A stretch of 64,000 nucleotides of DNA from the NCBI GenBank assembly GCA_046541715.1, contig JBKHCS010000001.1, positions 62,001 to 126,000 on the forward strand. Direction: 5' to 3'. Under the pieces are notes generated by a model. The model ran no database searches. It saw only the letters and a list, made by a program, of their open reading frames with translations, and was not told the DNA's origin. This DNA is from CAYPUT01 sp046541715. Its GTDB lineage: Bacteria > Spirochaetota > Spirochaetia > DSM-27196 > PWMO01. Below, one piece after another: positions 7,956 through 18,098 of the stretch. The translations under genes were made by a program, and so were the position numbers. Every line of letters begins with the position of its first letter. Position 1 is the first letter of the stretch.

Positions 7956-9259
7956 GCGGTCTTCAATCCGCGGCGCAGACGGAAACCGATCGGGGCGCCT
8001 CGATCGTCATTCCCAAGAGCTCCCGGATCGAGCCGATGGAGAGTAACCTCCGTCGGCGGAGGAACTCCGGCATTACCTGGCAGGTCGTATTCTATATCGC
8101 TACGACGATTTCCGTGCTCCTGCTCATCGTCCTGCTCCTGAACATCATGAACGGCGCTTTCGGCTTTGTGATTGTTCAAGACGAAATTCCGCCGAAGGAT
8201 CTCGCCGTCGACGGCGTGATGCCCCAGGAGTTGTCTGAACAGCAGCTCATCTCGATCCTCGAAAACAACCTTTCAACCGGACTCATCCGTCGTTTCAACT
8301 TCGAGATGCCGTTGGAGGAGCGCTCTCAAAGCGAGCTTTATCAGTTGGTTCTGGAAAGGGTCATCAATCAGGAGGTCGTAGAGGCCTTTAGCCTGGCGGA
8401 GTCGCTCCTCCGGCAGGACGAGATCCGCCGGGAGCTCGCCGAGGTGGAGGACGGACGGCTGTTGTTCCGCTCCTGGCTGAATTGGCGCTTCATATCCACT
8501 CCTCAGGCCAGTAATCCCGCCCGGGCGGGTATCCGGACGGCAATCTTCGGCTCCATCTGGATGATTGTCCTTACAGTGGCTATTGCCTTCCCGATCGGTG
8601 TCGCCGCGGCGGTCTACCTAGAGGAGTACGCCAAGGACAACCGACTAAATCGGCTGATACAGGTGAACATCTACAACTTGAGCGGAGTTCCATCGATTAT
8701 CTACGGTCTCTTGGGCCTGACGGTGTTCGTCCGGTACATGGAGCCCTTTACCAGCGGCGTGATGTTCGGGTTCCGGGACGCCGCCACGGCGAATGGACGG
8801 ACCATCATCTCCGCCGGTGCGACCTTGGCGCTCTTGATCCTGCCGATCATCATCATCAACAGCCAGGAAGCGATCAAGGCCGTGCCCAACTCCCTGCGAG
8901 AATCGAGCTACGGTCTCGGGGCGACCAAGTGGCAGACTATTTGGCACCACGTAATCCCCACATCCTTCGACCGGATTCTGACGGGGACCATTCTTGCGAT
9001 CTCCCGGGCCGTCGGAGAGACCGCGCCCCTTGTCGTCGTCGGGGCTTCGACCTTTATCACCTTCGACCCGACTAGCATTTTTAGCAAGTTTACGACGCTG
9101 CCGATCCAGATTTATCAGTGGTCGGCGCGACCACAGTCGCAGTTTCGAAATGCAGCCGCAGCCGCGATCATCGTTTTGTTGATCCTTCTTCTGACGATGA
9201 ACGCAACGGCAATTGTTTTGAGAAACCGCATTAGCAAAAAGAGGAGGCTCGGGCTATGA
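7952..9259 (+). CDS. pstA: Phosphate ABC transporter permease PstA with large extracytoplasmic insert
   Basis: Second permease of the phosphate transporter. At 435 residues it is about 140 longer than Escherichia coli PstA. After the first helix (about residues 43-68) there is a charged, helical 120-residue segment (about 70-190) before the normal PstA core. The core has LRESSYGLGATKWQTIWHHV as coupling loop and SRAVGETAPLVVVGA. The insert is rich in Glu, Leu and Arg and probably faces the periplasm. N-terminal extensions of this general kind are known in some PstA subfamilies (DUF3333 type); whether this is the same domain needs a profile search. ATGA overlaps link it to pstC and pstB. Confidence 0.94.
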   Translation: MSGLQSAAQTETDRGASIVIPKSSRIEPMESNLRRRRNSGITWQVVFYIATTISVLLLIVLLLNIMNGAFGFVIVQDEIPPKDLAVDGVMPQELSEQQLISILENNLSTGLIRRFNFEMPLEERSQSELYQLVLERVINQEVVEAFSLAESLLRQDEIRRELAEVEDGRLLFRSWLNWRFISTPQASNPARAGIRTAIFGSIWMIVLTVAIAFPIGVAAAVYLEEYAKDNRLNRLIQVNIYNLSGVPSIIYGLLGLTVFVRYMEPFTSGVMFGFRDAATANGRTIISAGATLALLILPIIIINSQEAIKAVPNSLRESSYGLGATKWQTIWHHVIPTSFDRILTGTILAISRAVGETAPLVVVGASTFITFDPTSIFSKFTTLPIQIYQWSARPQSQFRNAAAAAIIVLLILLLTMNATAIVLRNRISKKRRLGL

Positions 9260-10044
9260 GCGATACGGCGACGGCGACCGCAACGACGGCCATCGATATA
9301 AGACACCTTAATATGTACTACGGCGACTTTCGCGCCATTAAAGACGTCTCCATTAGCTTTCTCAAGAACGAAGTTACGGCCCTGATCGGGCCTTCCGGGT
9401 GCGGCAAGAGCACCGTCCTGCGCACCCTCAACCGGATGAACGACCTGATTCCCGGCACCCGGACCGAAGGCGAGGTGCGGTTCCACGGAAAGAACATTTT
9501 CGACAAGGACGTCGACCCGGTCGAGATTCGCCGGCGAGTCGGCATGGTTTTTCAGAAACCGAACCCCTTTCCAAAGAGCATCTACGACAACATCGTCTGG
9601 GGAGCGAAGATCAACGGAATCCACGGCAACTACGACGAGCTCGTTGAGAACACGTTGAGAAGATGCGCCCTCTGGAACGAGGTAAAGGATAAGCTCAAGC
9701 AGAACGCCTTGAGACTATCCGGGGGGCAGCAGCAGCGCCTCTGCATCGCCAGAACGATCGCGGTAGAACCGGAAATCGTGCTGATGGACGAGCCTGCCTC
9801 GGCTCTGGACCCCATCGCCACCGCGAAGATCGAGGACCTGATCAACGAGCTCAAGCAGAATTTTACCATCGTTATCGTGACACACAACATGCAGCAAGCG
9901 GGGCGCGTCTCCGACAAGACGGCCTTCTTTATGGTCGACGAGGAGCGATCGGGTTACCTTGTCGAGTTCGGAAATACGAAGGAGCTCTTCTTTAACCCGC
10001 AAAAGGCGGAAACGGAGGCTTACATTTCCGGACGTTTCGGTTAG
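9256..10044 (+). CDS. pstB: Phosphate ABC transporter ATP-binding protein
   Basis: ATPase that powers PstCA; 262 residues. Walker A is GPSGCGKST with K51, the Q-loop lies in VGMVFQKPNPFPKSIYDN (the phosphate-type PNPFPKSIYDN is diagnostic), the signature is LSGGQQQRL and Walker B VLMDEPASALDP; the H-loop is VTHNMQQAGRVSD. Length and motifs match the family throughout. Its ATG overlaps the pstA stop by 4 bp. Confidence 0.97.
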   Translation: MSDTATATATTAIDIRHLNMYYGDFRAIKDVSISFLKNEVTALIGPSGCGKSTVLRTLNRMNDLIPGTRTEGEVRFHGKNIFDKDVDPVEIRRRVGMVFQKPNPFPKSIYDNIVWGAKINGIHGNYDELVENTLRRCALWNEVKDKLKQNALRLSGGQQQRLCIARTIAVEPEIVLMDEPASALDPIATAKIEDLINELKQNFTIVIVTHNMQQAGRVSDKTAFFMVDEERSGYLVEFGNTKELFFNPQKAETEAYISGRFG

Positions 10045-10054
10045 GATTCTTAAG

Positions 10055-10714
10055 ATGGACGGACGAACACACTTATTACAGGGGCTCGACGAGCTCCATC
10101 AGTTGATTTTGCGAATGGGGACCCAGGTTGAAGAGGCCATGCGAAAGGCCATCTCCGCCGTGTCCCAGCCGAGCGTCGAACTCGCCTCTGAAGTGGTCGA
10201 GGGGGATCAGGGCATCGACGGTCTTCAAGCGTCTATAGAGAACCTATGCGCTCGGATTATCGCGACCGAGCAACCCGTTGCCGGTGACCTGCGGGACATT
10301 CTGACGAGCATGAAGTTCGCCGCAGATCTCGAACGCATCGGGGACCATGCGCGCCACGTTGCCGCTGCCATCGAGAGCATATCCGATCCTACCTTTGTCG
10401 CGGTTCTCCCGAACCTCCGGGATATGGCCACGGCCGGCACGGCGATGCTACACGATACCTTGACCGCCTTTATCGAGCAGGATGCCGACGGCGCGGAAGC
10501 CGTGGCTAGGCGGGACGACGAAATCGACAAGCTGCATCACGTTGTCTACGAGCAGTTGGTGTCGATTATGCAAGAGAAACCCGAGAGCATTCCACACGCC
10601 ATGCACATTATGTTCATTAACCGCTTCATGGAGCGATTAGGGGACCACGTGACGAACATGTGCGAATGGGTTGTCTTTCTAAAACGCGGAAAGCACGTGG
10701 AGCTGAATCCTTAG
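10055..10714 (+). CDS. phoU: Phosphate signalling regulator PhoU
   Basis: Cytosolic protein that links the phosphate transporter to the PhoR kinase and keeps the Pho response off when phosphate is plentiful. From the ATG at 10055 it has 219 residues and two PhoU three-helix repeats, with the metal-site patterns MKFAADLERIGDHARHV in the first and INRFMERLGDHVTNMCEWV in the second. An open frame continues upstream inside pstB, but homologues start near MDGRTHLLQGLDELH. Confidence 0.94.
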   Translation: MDGRTHLLQGLDELHQLILRMGTQVEEAMRKAISAVSQPSVELASEVVEGDQGIDGLQASIENLCARIIATEQPVAGDLRDILTSMKFAADLERIGDHARHVAAAIESISDPTFVAVLPNLRDMATAGTAMLHDTLTAFIEQDADGAEAVARRDDEIDKLHHVVYEQLVSIMQEKPESIPHAMHIMFINRFMERLGDHVTNMCEWVVFLKRGKHVELNP

Positions 10715-10735
10715 CGAAGGACGAGGTACGGTCGG

Positions 10736-11430
<695 letters not shown>

Positions 11431-11431
<1 letters not shown>

Positions 11432-13131
11432 TGGCCGGACATCGCTTTCAAAGCCGATATCTCCTGCTTTTCGTAATCAGCGTCGTCTTGATCTGTTCGG
11501 CCGTCGCGGTCCTCGGATTCACCCGACTCCGCAGGGGCATAGAGGAGCTGTCCCGGGCGGACGCTCGGAACACCCTTACTCTGGTCGAGGAAGTCGTCGA
11601 ATCCACCGGCGGAAATCCCGCGCCCGGAACCACCTGGCCGACGGACGGGGGATCGGTTCGGGTACTCTCTCTCCCGGAGGTCCGAAGCGAGTTCGGCTTT
11701 GTCGGTAACTTGGCTTTTCCCATGGAGTTCTCTACCGTCGGCCGGACGGAAGCCGGACGGCAACTGGTCGTCGCCCGATCGCTCGGGGATACCCCTCTCG
11801 TGCTCGTCGCCGAAGTCTCTCTGGCGTCCGACGACCGACTTCTCGGGGATATCACGGGTGCATTCACCTTCGCGGCGATTTTAGTGGCTCTCTCGGCAAC
11901 GGCCTTATCCATCGCGGCGGATCGTTCCATAGGCGCAGCGGTCGACCGGTTGGAGACCGCGGTCCGGCACTTTGCCGCCGGGGACCTCGACCATCGAGCG
12001 CGGGTACCGGAATCCCCCGCACTGTCCTCCCTTGCCGGCGCCCTCAACGACATGGCCGGTCGGTTCCAAACGACTCTTGCGCAGGTTACCCGCCGGCGGA
12101 ACGAGTTGGAGGGGATCCTCTCGAGCATGGTCGAAGGCGTTATCGTTCTGGACACGGCAAAGCGCATATCCGCTATCAACGCCTCCGCAGCCCGCCTCTT
12201 CGGCGTCGACGCCGGGGAAGCACAGGGGCAACCCCTTATCGCTTTCTTGCGAAACTCCGAGGTAGAAGAGTTCGCCGACGATACTCTCGCGAGCATGGAG
12301 CCGGGAGAGCGGACCATTACCGTTTTCGATGTTCAGCCGGTTCACATCCAGCTCCATGGAACGGTGCTCCGGGGGGACAACGGGAGGGTCATCGGCGCCT
12401 TGATCGTGACGAGCGACGTCACCCGCATCCGTCGTCTCGAAACGGTCCGGCGGGAGTTTGTCGCAAACGTCTCCCACGAGTTGCGGACTCCGATCACCTC
12501 GATTCTCGGTTTCGTCGAGACGCTCCGGGAAGGGGCGATGAAGGACCAGGATCGCGCGCGCCGGTTTCTAGAGATTATTCAATCCCACGCGAACCGGCTT
12601 AATCTAATCATTGAAGACTTGCTCAGCCTCTCCCGGCTGGAGTCCTACGACGCGACGATCCCGGTGCAGAAGTGTGAGATTCACGAGATTATCAACAACA
12701 CCAAGGTGAGCGTCGCACCCGCTGCGGCGCAAAAGAGCATTTCGATCGAAGACAGCTACTCCGGGCCCACCGAAGTAACGGCGAACGCAACACTCTTAGA
12801 GCAGGCGATAAAGAACCTGGTGGACAACGCCGTCAAGTACGGCCCGGAGAACACCGCCGTCCGGCTTTCGGTTCGAAACCGGGATGGCTTTCTTACCGTA
12901 GAAGTCTCCGACAGCGGCGTCGGTATTCCGGCGGCGGACCTTCCACGGATCTTCGAGCGGTTCTACCGGGTCGACCGGGCGCGAAGCAGGGACCTCGGCG
13001 GCACGGGTCTCGGACTCGCCATCGTCAAACACATCGCGATTGCCCACCGGGGGTCGGTGACCGTAGAAAGCACCCCGGGAAAGGGAAGCACCTTTGTGTT
13101 CTCGATTCCTCAGGATTCGGAGCCTTCGTAG
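11431..13131 (+). CDS. phoR: Phosphate regulon sensor histidine kinase PhoR
   Basis: Membrane sensor kinase, 566 residues. The GTG start shares one base with the phoB stop. An N-terminal helix (about residues 9-28) and a second near residues 148-170 enclose a roughly 120-residue extracytoplasmic region. HAMP-like AVRHFAAGDLDHRARVP and a PAS domain follow. HisKA has H349 in NVSHELRTPITSILGF, and the ATPase domain has NLVDNAVKYG, DSGVGIPAADLPRIFERFYR and GGTGLGLAIVKH. The large sensor region is unlike the very short one of enterobacterial PhoR and more like the Bacillus form. The last 22 bp overlap the convergent GGEEF gene. Confidence 0.93.
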
Positions 13132-14159
13132 ATTTCGGTGCGGTCTCTGCCCCGTTTCTTGGCAAGGTACATAGCCTGGTCGGCCTGACCTATCCACTCG
13201 TCCCGGCTCTGCCCCCGGTACTCGGCAATTCCCATGGATATGGTAAACCGCACTTCCGGGTCCTTTTCGCATTGGATGCTGGTTTCGTGGACGGCCTCCC
13301 GGAGGCGGTCGGCAAACTGCTGTGCGTGGTATAGGTCCGTCGCCGGAAGCACCGCGAAGAACTCCTCCCCGCCGTATCGGCCGACGTGGTCGTACTTTCG
13401 TACCGAGCTCCGCAGGAGGGCTCCGAGCCGCTCGATAACCTTGTCGCCGCAACCGTGGCCGAGGGTGTCGTTGATTCGCTTGAAGTAATCAATGTCGAGC
13501 ATGATCCCGCAGAGGGGTGAGGAAGATCGCTGCGCCCTGTCGATTTCAACTTCGATCATGCCGAAGAGGCTCAGGCGATTGAGGAGCCCCGAGAGAACAT
13601 CGAAACGGGCGATCCGCTCGAGGTCCGAGTTCGCCTCCTCGAGGGCCCGATAATCGTCCTCGATCTTGTCGAACTTACGCCTCAGCCGGACGTTCTGGTC
13701 CAAGACCCTCGACGAGAGCTCCTCCTCCTGCCGAACGGCTCTCCGGTAGAATTCCCGCTCGTCGTAGAGGAAAGACTGTTGCTTGAGGCGGAGCACGGCC
13801 GCCAACAGCTTGAGCTCGACCTCTCGCTCGTCTACAGGGAGGAGGAGAAAGTCGTCGGCCCCTTCCTCCAAGGCCCGCCGGATAGAACGAGTGTCCTCTC
13901 GGTGTCCCAAGGCGATGACTTCCAGGGGGCGTTCAAAGTAGAGGTTTCGAAATTCCCGGCAGAGGTGCATCCCCTGGTTCTCCTCGGTAACGTGGACCAG
14001 GGCGATGTGGAAGCCGGATAGCCGATCCTTTGTCAGGCTCCGCGCATCGGACCCATCGAGAACCACGGCGCAGCCTTTCTGCTCTAGGAGCGACTTTAGC
14101 TCGGCTCCCTGGGGATGCGCCGAGTAAAACAGAAATATGCGATAGTCCGTATCCGCCAT
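13110..14159 (-). CDS. Degenerate-receiver GGEEF diguanylate cyclase
   Basis: Predicted to make cyclic di-GMP from GTP; 349 residues, no membrane helix. Residues 1-125 have a receiver fold, but the phosphoacceptor Asp is replaced by H56 (HIALVHVTEE) and the conserved Lys region reads LLLPVDE, so phosphorylation by a kinase is unlikely. A coiled coil (about 140-185) leads to the GGDEF domain. Its active-site motif GGEEF is at 263-267 and an inhibitory-site RxxD (R254-D257) lies exactly five residues before it, so product feedback is expected. Upstream is GGAAAGG close to the ATG. It is convergent with phoR with a 22 bp overlap and has no partner kinase nearby. Confidence 0.9.
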   Translation of the reverse strand: MADTDYRIFLFYSAHPQGAELKSLLEQKGCAVVLDGSDARSLTKDRLSGFHIALVHVTEENQGMHLCREFRNLYFERPLEVIALGHREDTRSIRRALEEGADDFLLLPVDEREVELKLLAAVLRLKQQSFLYDEREFYRRAVRQEEELSSRVLDQNVRLRRKFDKIEDDYRALEEANSDLERIARFDVLSGLLNRLSLFGMIEVEIDRAQRSSSPLCGIMLDIDYFKRINDTLGHGCGDKVIERLGALLRSSVRKYDHVGRYGGEEFFAVLPATDLYHAQQFADRLREAVHETSIQCEKDPEVRFTISMGIAEYRGQSRDEWIGQADQAMYLAKKRGRDRTEIYEGSES

Positions 14160-14175
14160 CCTTTCCTACCGGAAC

Positions 14176-15720
14176 CTACCAGAGCCGGGATGCCGCGATC
14201 TGGGTTCCCCCGATAATCGCTCCCAGAAGGGCCCCAAACAGGTTTATCCACTTGAGATGTTTCGCGATTACCATCAACAGCAGCCGCTCGACGTCCGCTA
14301 CATCGAGAGCATTTATGCGGTTAACGACAAGACCGTAGACATCCATAGCGGCTACAATCGACGGAAGGTGTCTTTCCGTCATCTTCAATAGACCATCGGC
14401 AATTCGGCCGTCGATCTTTTCCTTTGTCCCCGGCTCGAGTGTCACGAGGTCTCTGAGCGTAACGCCATGGAGACCATCGAGAAGGGTCTCGACTACCCTA
14501 GGCACGTTCCCGGGGCCCCCTTCGATGGCACCGAGAACGCGGATCCGGAGCTCCCGCCGGGTAGCTTCTTCGTCTCCTCGAGTCAAGAGACGACCGATAT
14601 CGAGCAAGGTCTTATCCTCGAGGGCAACCAGGCGCCCGAGGGTCGAAGAGACCACCGCGTCCTCGGCGGTAGGAGATTCCAAGAGATCCACCAAGCGGTC
14701 TACGAGCCAGTCGAGAGCCTTCCGGGGGTTGACTCCGGCGCTATCCGCGGCGCTGTCTAGGGGTATCTCCTTTAGACGAGCGACAAAGGTCCGAATGCCC
14801 GCCAGAACCATCGCACGGTTTTCGCTTCGCCGTCCCGCGTCCTCGAGGGAGGCAATCGCGTCCGAGACGATATCCGGCATGGTTTCGTCGAGTCGCCGGT
14901 CGTACTGTGCCGCGGTTACCAAGAAGCGTTGAAAAATCGTAAGGCGCTCGACAATGTCTCGCACCAGGCCCCGACCCCTGGTTTCCATCTCCCGGCGAAC
15001 CGCCGGCTCTTTGAGCCACCGGACCAGCGCCTCGAGGGCGGGATCGTAGAGATGATTCGCAAGCTCGAGTATCATCTCGTCGCTCTTTTCCGGAAGAAGG
15101 ACCGCGAGGGTTGCCCCCTCCTCTGACTCCCGGTCCGCCCAATGGTTCGCCGCTTCCTTGAGCGATTCTCTCAATGGGCCTTCGAGGAGTCTCCGGTACC
15201 CATCTCGAATCGCCTTTCCCCTCGCTTCCCCCTCGGGCAGAAACCTTCTGAGCCTGACCGTCCCCAGGGTCTCGATAACGGCATCCACGAAGGCGACTAC
15301 GATACGATGGGGACCGGCGCCCGCGGCGGTGCCGGGACTTCGAAAGCTGCCGCCGCCGCTAAAGATGTCTCGTACCGTCCCCTTTAGGATGTGGGCGTCG
15401 ATCGGGCGGTCCAAAAGGCTCTCGGTGGCCCCGCCGACCGCCTCCGCCGCCCGGGCTTGGAACCCTTCCCCCTGAAGATGCCCCCGGACGGTTTCTTCGG
15501 TGATGAGTTGCGTCGACACCATCTTCCCGATACTCTCCGCGAGGGCAACCCGCTGCCGCGGTATAATCCCGGGGGTAAAGGGAATACGCATTCCGAGAAC
15601 TCGCTTCTCCGTCAGAGGACGAAACAGCATTCGTATGGCGATGTAGTTGGTCACGTATCCGATAATCGCGCCGAGAAGCGGAGGGATAAGGTACGGAAGA
15701 TACGGCTCGATGGAGGTCAT
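14176..15720 (-). CDS. DUF445 family membrane protein
   Basis: 514 residues from the ATG at 15720. The family marker TNYIAIRMLFRPL follows an N-terminal helix (about residues 8-27), and a C-terminal hydrophobic segment (WINLFGALLGAIIGGTQIA) anchors the other end. The long middle is helical and charged. DUF445 (YheB/YjiN-like) proteins have no settled function. A longer open frame upstream has no homology-like content and overlaps the lipoprotein gene, so the inner start with a 4 bp ATGA overlap is preferred. Last gene of the htrA-uvrB operon. Confidence 0.85.
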   Translation of the reverse strand: MTSIEPYLPYLIPPLLGAIIGYVTNYIAIRMLFRPLTEKRVLGMRIPFTPGIIPRQRVALAESIGKMVSTQLITEETVRGHLQGEGFQARAAEAVGGATESLLDRPIDAHILKGTVRDIFSGGGSFRSPGTAAGAGPHRIVVAFVDAVIETLGTVRLRRFLPEGEARGKAIRDGYRRLLEGPLRESLKEAANHWADRESEEGATLAVLLPEKSDEMILELANHLYDPALEALVRWLKEPAVRREMETRGRGLVRDIVERLTIFQRFLVTAAQYDRRLDETMPDIVSDAIASLEDAGRRSENRAMVLAGIRTFVARLKEIPLDSAADSAGVNPRKALDWLVDRLVDLLESPTAEDAVVSSTLGRLVALEDKTLLDIGRLLTRGDEEATRRELRIRVLGAIEGGPGNVPRVVETLLDGLHGVTLRDLVTLEPGTKEKIDGRIADGLLKMTERHLPSIVAAMDVYGLVVNRINALDVADVERLLLMVIAKHLKWINLFGALLGAIIGGTQIAASRLW

Positions 15721-16103
15721 GGGTCGGTTAGACCTCGCGATGCGTTGACCGCTTGTTCCCGGGAGGTCGTCAAGATAAGCTCGGCTCCGTAGATCCAGCC
15801 TTCGACTCCGGCGGACCGCACCTGGTACCAGTGGTGCTCCTCGCCGTCCCGGGCGACCGTGTAGTTCGTCTTCCCCACGACTTCTACGATCGCCCCCCGC
15901 CGCAGATGCCCTTCGATGGCGGCATCGAAGCCCGGAGAAGCGACCACCGGAGTATAGGGAGAAACGGCGACGGCCCACCCGGCGCGAAGAGCCAGCACCG
16001 GGGTAGTCGGTAACTCAACGTCATCGATCGTCTCCGGCCTGTCGCATCCTGCCGGCAAAATGAGAAACGCGAGGGCCATCGCGGCGATAGCAAAGCGCGT
16101 CAC
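15717..16103 (-). CDS. Small SH3-domain lipoprotein
   Basis: 128 residues starting at a GTG that overlaps the uvrB stop (GTGA). The signal peptide ends in the lipobox LPAGC, so the mature protein would be lipid-anchored at Cys20. The remaining 108 residues contain a bacterial SH3-like pattern (LRRGAIVEVVGKTN then HHWYQVRSAGVEGWIYGAEL), as seen in proteins that contact cell wall or other envelope partners. It is coupled by overlaps to uvrB and DUF445. Specific role unknown. Confidence 0.8.
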   Translation of the reverse strand: MTRFAIAAMALAFLILPAGCDRPETIDDVELPTTPVLALRAGWAVAVSPYTPVVASPGFDAAIEGHLRRGAIVEVVGKTNYTVARDGEEHHWYQVRSAGVEGWIYGAELILTTSREQAVNASRGLTDP

Positions 16104-18094
16104 GGCGTCGCCGCAGCCTTTAGCTCGTCTATCTCGTCCCGGAGGACCGCGGCCTCTTCGAACTCGAGGTTTTTCGCGTGTTCGAGCATCTGCCGTTCGA
16201 GCTCCCGGATCAGCTGTTTGCGCTCTTTCGGGATCAGGATGTTGAACCCGGCCTTCAAGATCTCGACGGTCTGTCGCTCGTTGTTTCGCTTCTCCTCTTT
16301 TTCCCGCACGATGATTTCGTGAATCGCCTTCCGTATGGTTTGGGGAGTTATGCCGTGGGCCTCGTTGTACTGTTCCTGGATCCGGCGGCGGCGGTTGGTC
16401 TCGTCGATCGCCTCACGCATCGCGTCGCTTTCTCGGTCGGCGTACATGATGACCCTACCGTTTACATTCCGGGCGGCCCGGCCGATCGTCTGAATAAGCG
16501 AGGTCGCGGAGCGCAGAAACCCGATCTTGTCGGCGTCGAGGATCGCGATAAGCGAAACCTCAGGAAGATCGAGCCCCTCCCGGAGCAGGTTGATTCCGAC
16601 GAGCACGTCGTAGGCGCCGGAACGGAGTTCGGTCAGCAGTTCCACGCGCTCGATAGTCTCGATCTCGGAGTGAAGGTAGCGCACCCGGAGCCCCATCTGC
16701 CTCAGATAGTCCGTAAGGTCCTCCGCCATCTTCTTGGTAAGCGTCGTCACCAAGACCCGCTCGTCCGCCGCTATGCGCTCCTTTATCGCCCCGTAGAGGT
16801 GGTCAATCTGTCCCTCCGTCGGTCGAACTTCGATTTGTGGGTCCAGGAGTCCCGTCGGTCGGATAATCTGCTCGACGAGTTGTCCCGACTTCTCCACCTC
16901 GAGGTCGCTCGGTGTCGCCGAGACGTATATCACCTTGTCGAGAAGCGCTTCGAACTCGTCGAAGACCAGAGGCCGGTTGTCCAGGGCCGAGGGCAGGCGG
17001 AACCCGTAGTTGACCAGGGAGAGTTTTCGGGATCGGTCGCCGGCGTACATCCCCCGAACCTGAGGGAGGGTAACGTGAGACTCGTCGACGAAGGCAAGAA
17101 AGCGATCGGGGAAATAGTCTAGGAGTACCGCCGGTCGTTCCCCCTCATCCCGCCCGCTCAGATGCCGGGAGTAGTTCTCGATGCCGCTGCAATATCCCAT
17201 CTCGTCGAGCATCTCCAGGTCGTAGAGGGTCCGGGTCTTGAGTCGCTGGGCTTCGACGATCTTGTTCTGATTTGTGAGCTCGTCGAGGCGATCGTCGAGC
17301 TCCCGCCGAATACGGTCGATGGCAAGCCGGACCTGCTCCTCCGGTGTCACGAAATGCTTCGCAGGGTAGATGATGGCAACCTCGAGCTCCTCGAGAACTT
17401 CCCCGGTCAACGGATTGAATCGGAGGATGCGCTCTATTTCGTCCCAGGCAAACTCGACCCGGATTGCCTCTTCCAAGTAGGCGGGGAAGATCTCGAGGAC
17501 ATCCCCCTTGATGCGGAAGCGGCCCCGTTGGAGAACCGCGTCGTTGCGCTCGTACTGAAGCGAGATGAGCTTAAGACGCACTTTGGAGATATCGACGGTG
17601 GTACCCTTGTCGAGACGGAGCCGCATACCCCGGTAGTCTCGAGGACTCCCAAGGCCGTAGATGCAGGAGACCGTCGCGACGACGATGACGTCGCTCCGTT
17701 CGAGAAGGCTCGTCGTGGCCGAAAGGCGCATCCGGTCTATTTCGTCGTTAATCGACGAATCCTTCTCGATGTAGAGATCCCTCGAAGCGACGTAGGCTTC
17801 CGGCTGATAATAGTCGTAATAGGAAACGAAGTACTCCACCGCGTTGTCCGGAAAGAAATCCTTGAACTCCCGGTAGAGCTGCGCGGCCAGCGTCTTGTTA
17901 TGCGAAAGGACGAGGGTCGGCTCCTGGACGGCCTCTATCACCTTGGCCATCGTGTAGGTCTTGCCCGATCCGGTAACGCCTTTTAGGGTCTGCTGGGCCA
18001 ATCCCCTCTCGATTCCGGCAACGAGCCTTTCGATGGCCTGCGCCTGGTCCCCCGCGGGGCTGTAATCCGAAATTGTGCGAAACTTTTCCGGCAT
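16100..18094 (-). CDS. uvrB: Excinuclease ABC subunit B
   Basis: Damage-verifying helicase-like subunit of nucleotide excision repair, working with UvrA and UvrC. 664 residues from the ATG at 18094. Walker A is GVTGSGKTYTMA (K45), the damage-probing beta hairpin is YYDYYQPEAYVASRDLYIEK, the DEAD-box equivalent is FVDESHVTLPQ, helicase motif VI is QTIGRAARN, and the C-terminal UVR motif (LERQMLEHAKNLEFEEAA) contacts UvrC. An upstream in-frame start would lie inside htrA and is rejected. The gene starts 4 bases after the htrA stop. No LexA-type operator is visible in front of it. Confidence 0.97.
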   Translation of the reverse strand: MPEKFRTISDYSPAGDQAQAIERLVAGIERGLAQQTLKGVTGSGKTYTMAKVIEAVQEPTLVLSHNKTLAAQLYREFKDFFPDNAVEYFVSYYDYYQPEAYVASRDLYIEKDSSINDEIDRMRLSATTSLLERSDVIVVATVSCIYGLGSPRDYRGMRLRLDKGTTVDISKVRLKLISLQYERNDAVLQRGRFRIKGDVLEIFPAYLEEAIRVEFAWDEIERILRFNPLTGEVLEELEVAIIYPAKHFVTPEEQVRLAIDRIRRELDDRLDELTNQNKIVEAQRLKTRTLYDLEMLDEMGYCSGIENYSRHLSGRDEGERPAVLLDYFPDRFLAFVDESHVTLPQVRGMYAGDRSRKLSLVNYGFRLPSALDNRPLVFDEFEALLDKVIYVSATPSDLEVEKSGQLVEQIIRPTGLLDPQIEVRPTEGQIDHLYGAIKERIAADERVLVTTLTKKMAEDLTDYLRQMGLRVRYLHSEIETIERVELLTELRSGAYDVLVGINLLREGLDLPEVSLIAILDADKIGFLRSATSLIQTIGRAARNVNGRVIMYADRESDAMREAIDETNRRRRIQEQYNEAHGITPQTIRKAIHEIIVREKEEKRNNERQTVEILKAGFNILIPKERKQLIRELERQMLEHAKNLEFEEAAVLRDEIDELKAAATP

Positions 18095-18098
18095 ACGC

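Noticed and set aside
13132..13452. 218-codon minus-strand frame overlapping phoR
   Set aside because: Arg/Pro-rich shadow of phoR and the GGEEF gene, without motifs.
15721..15978. Upstream extension of the DUF445 gene
   Set aside because: It overlaps the lipoprotein gene completely and lacks membrane character; the ATGA-coupled inner start is better.
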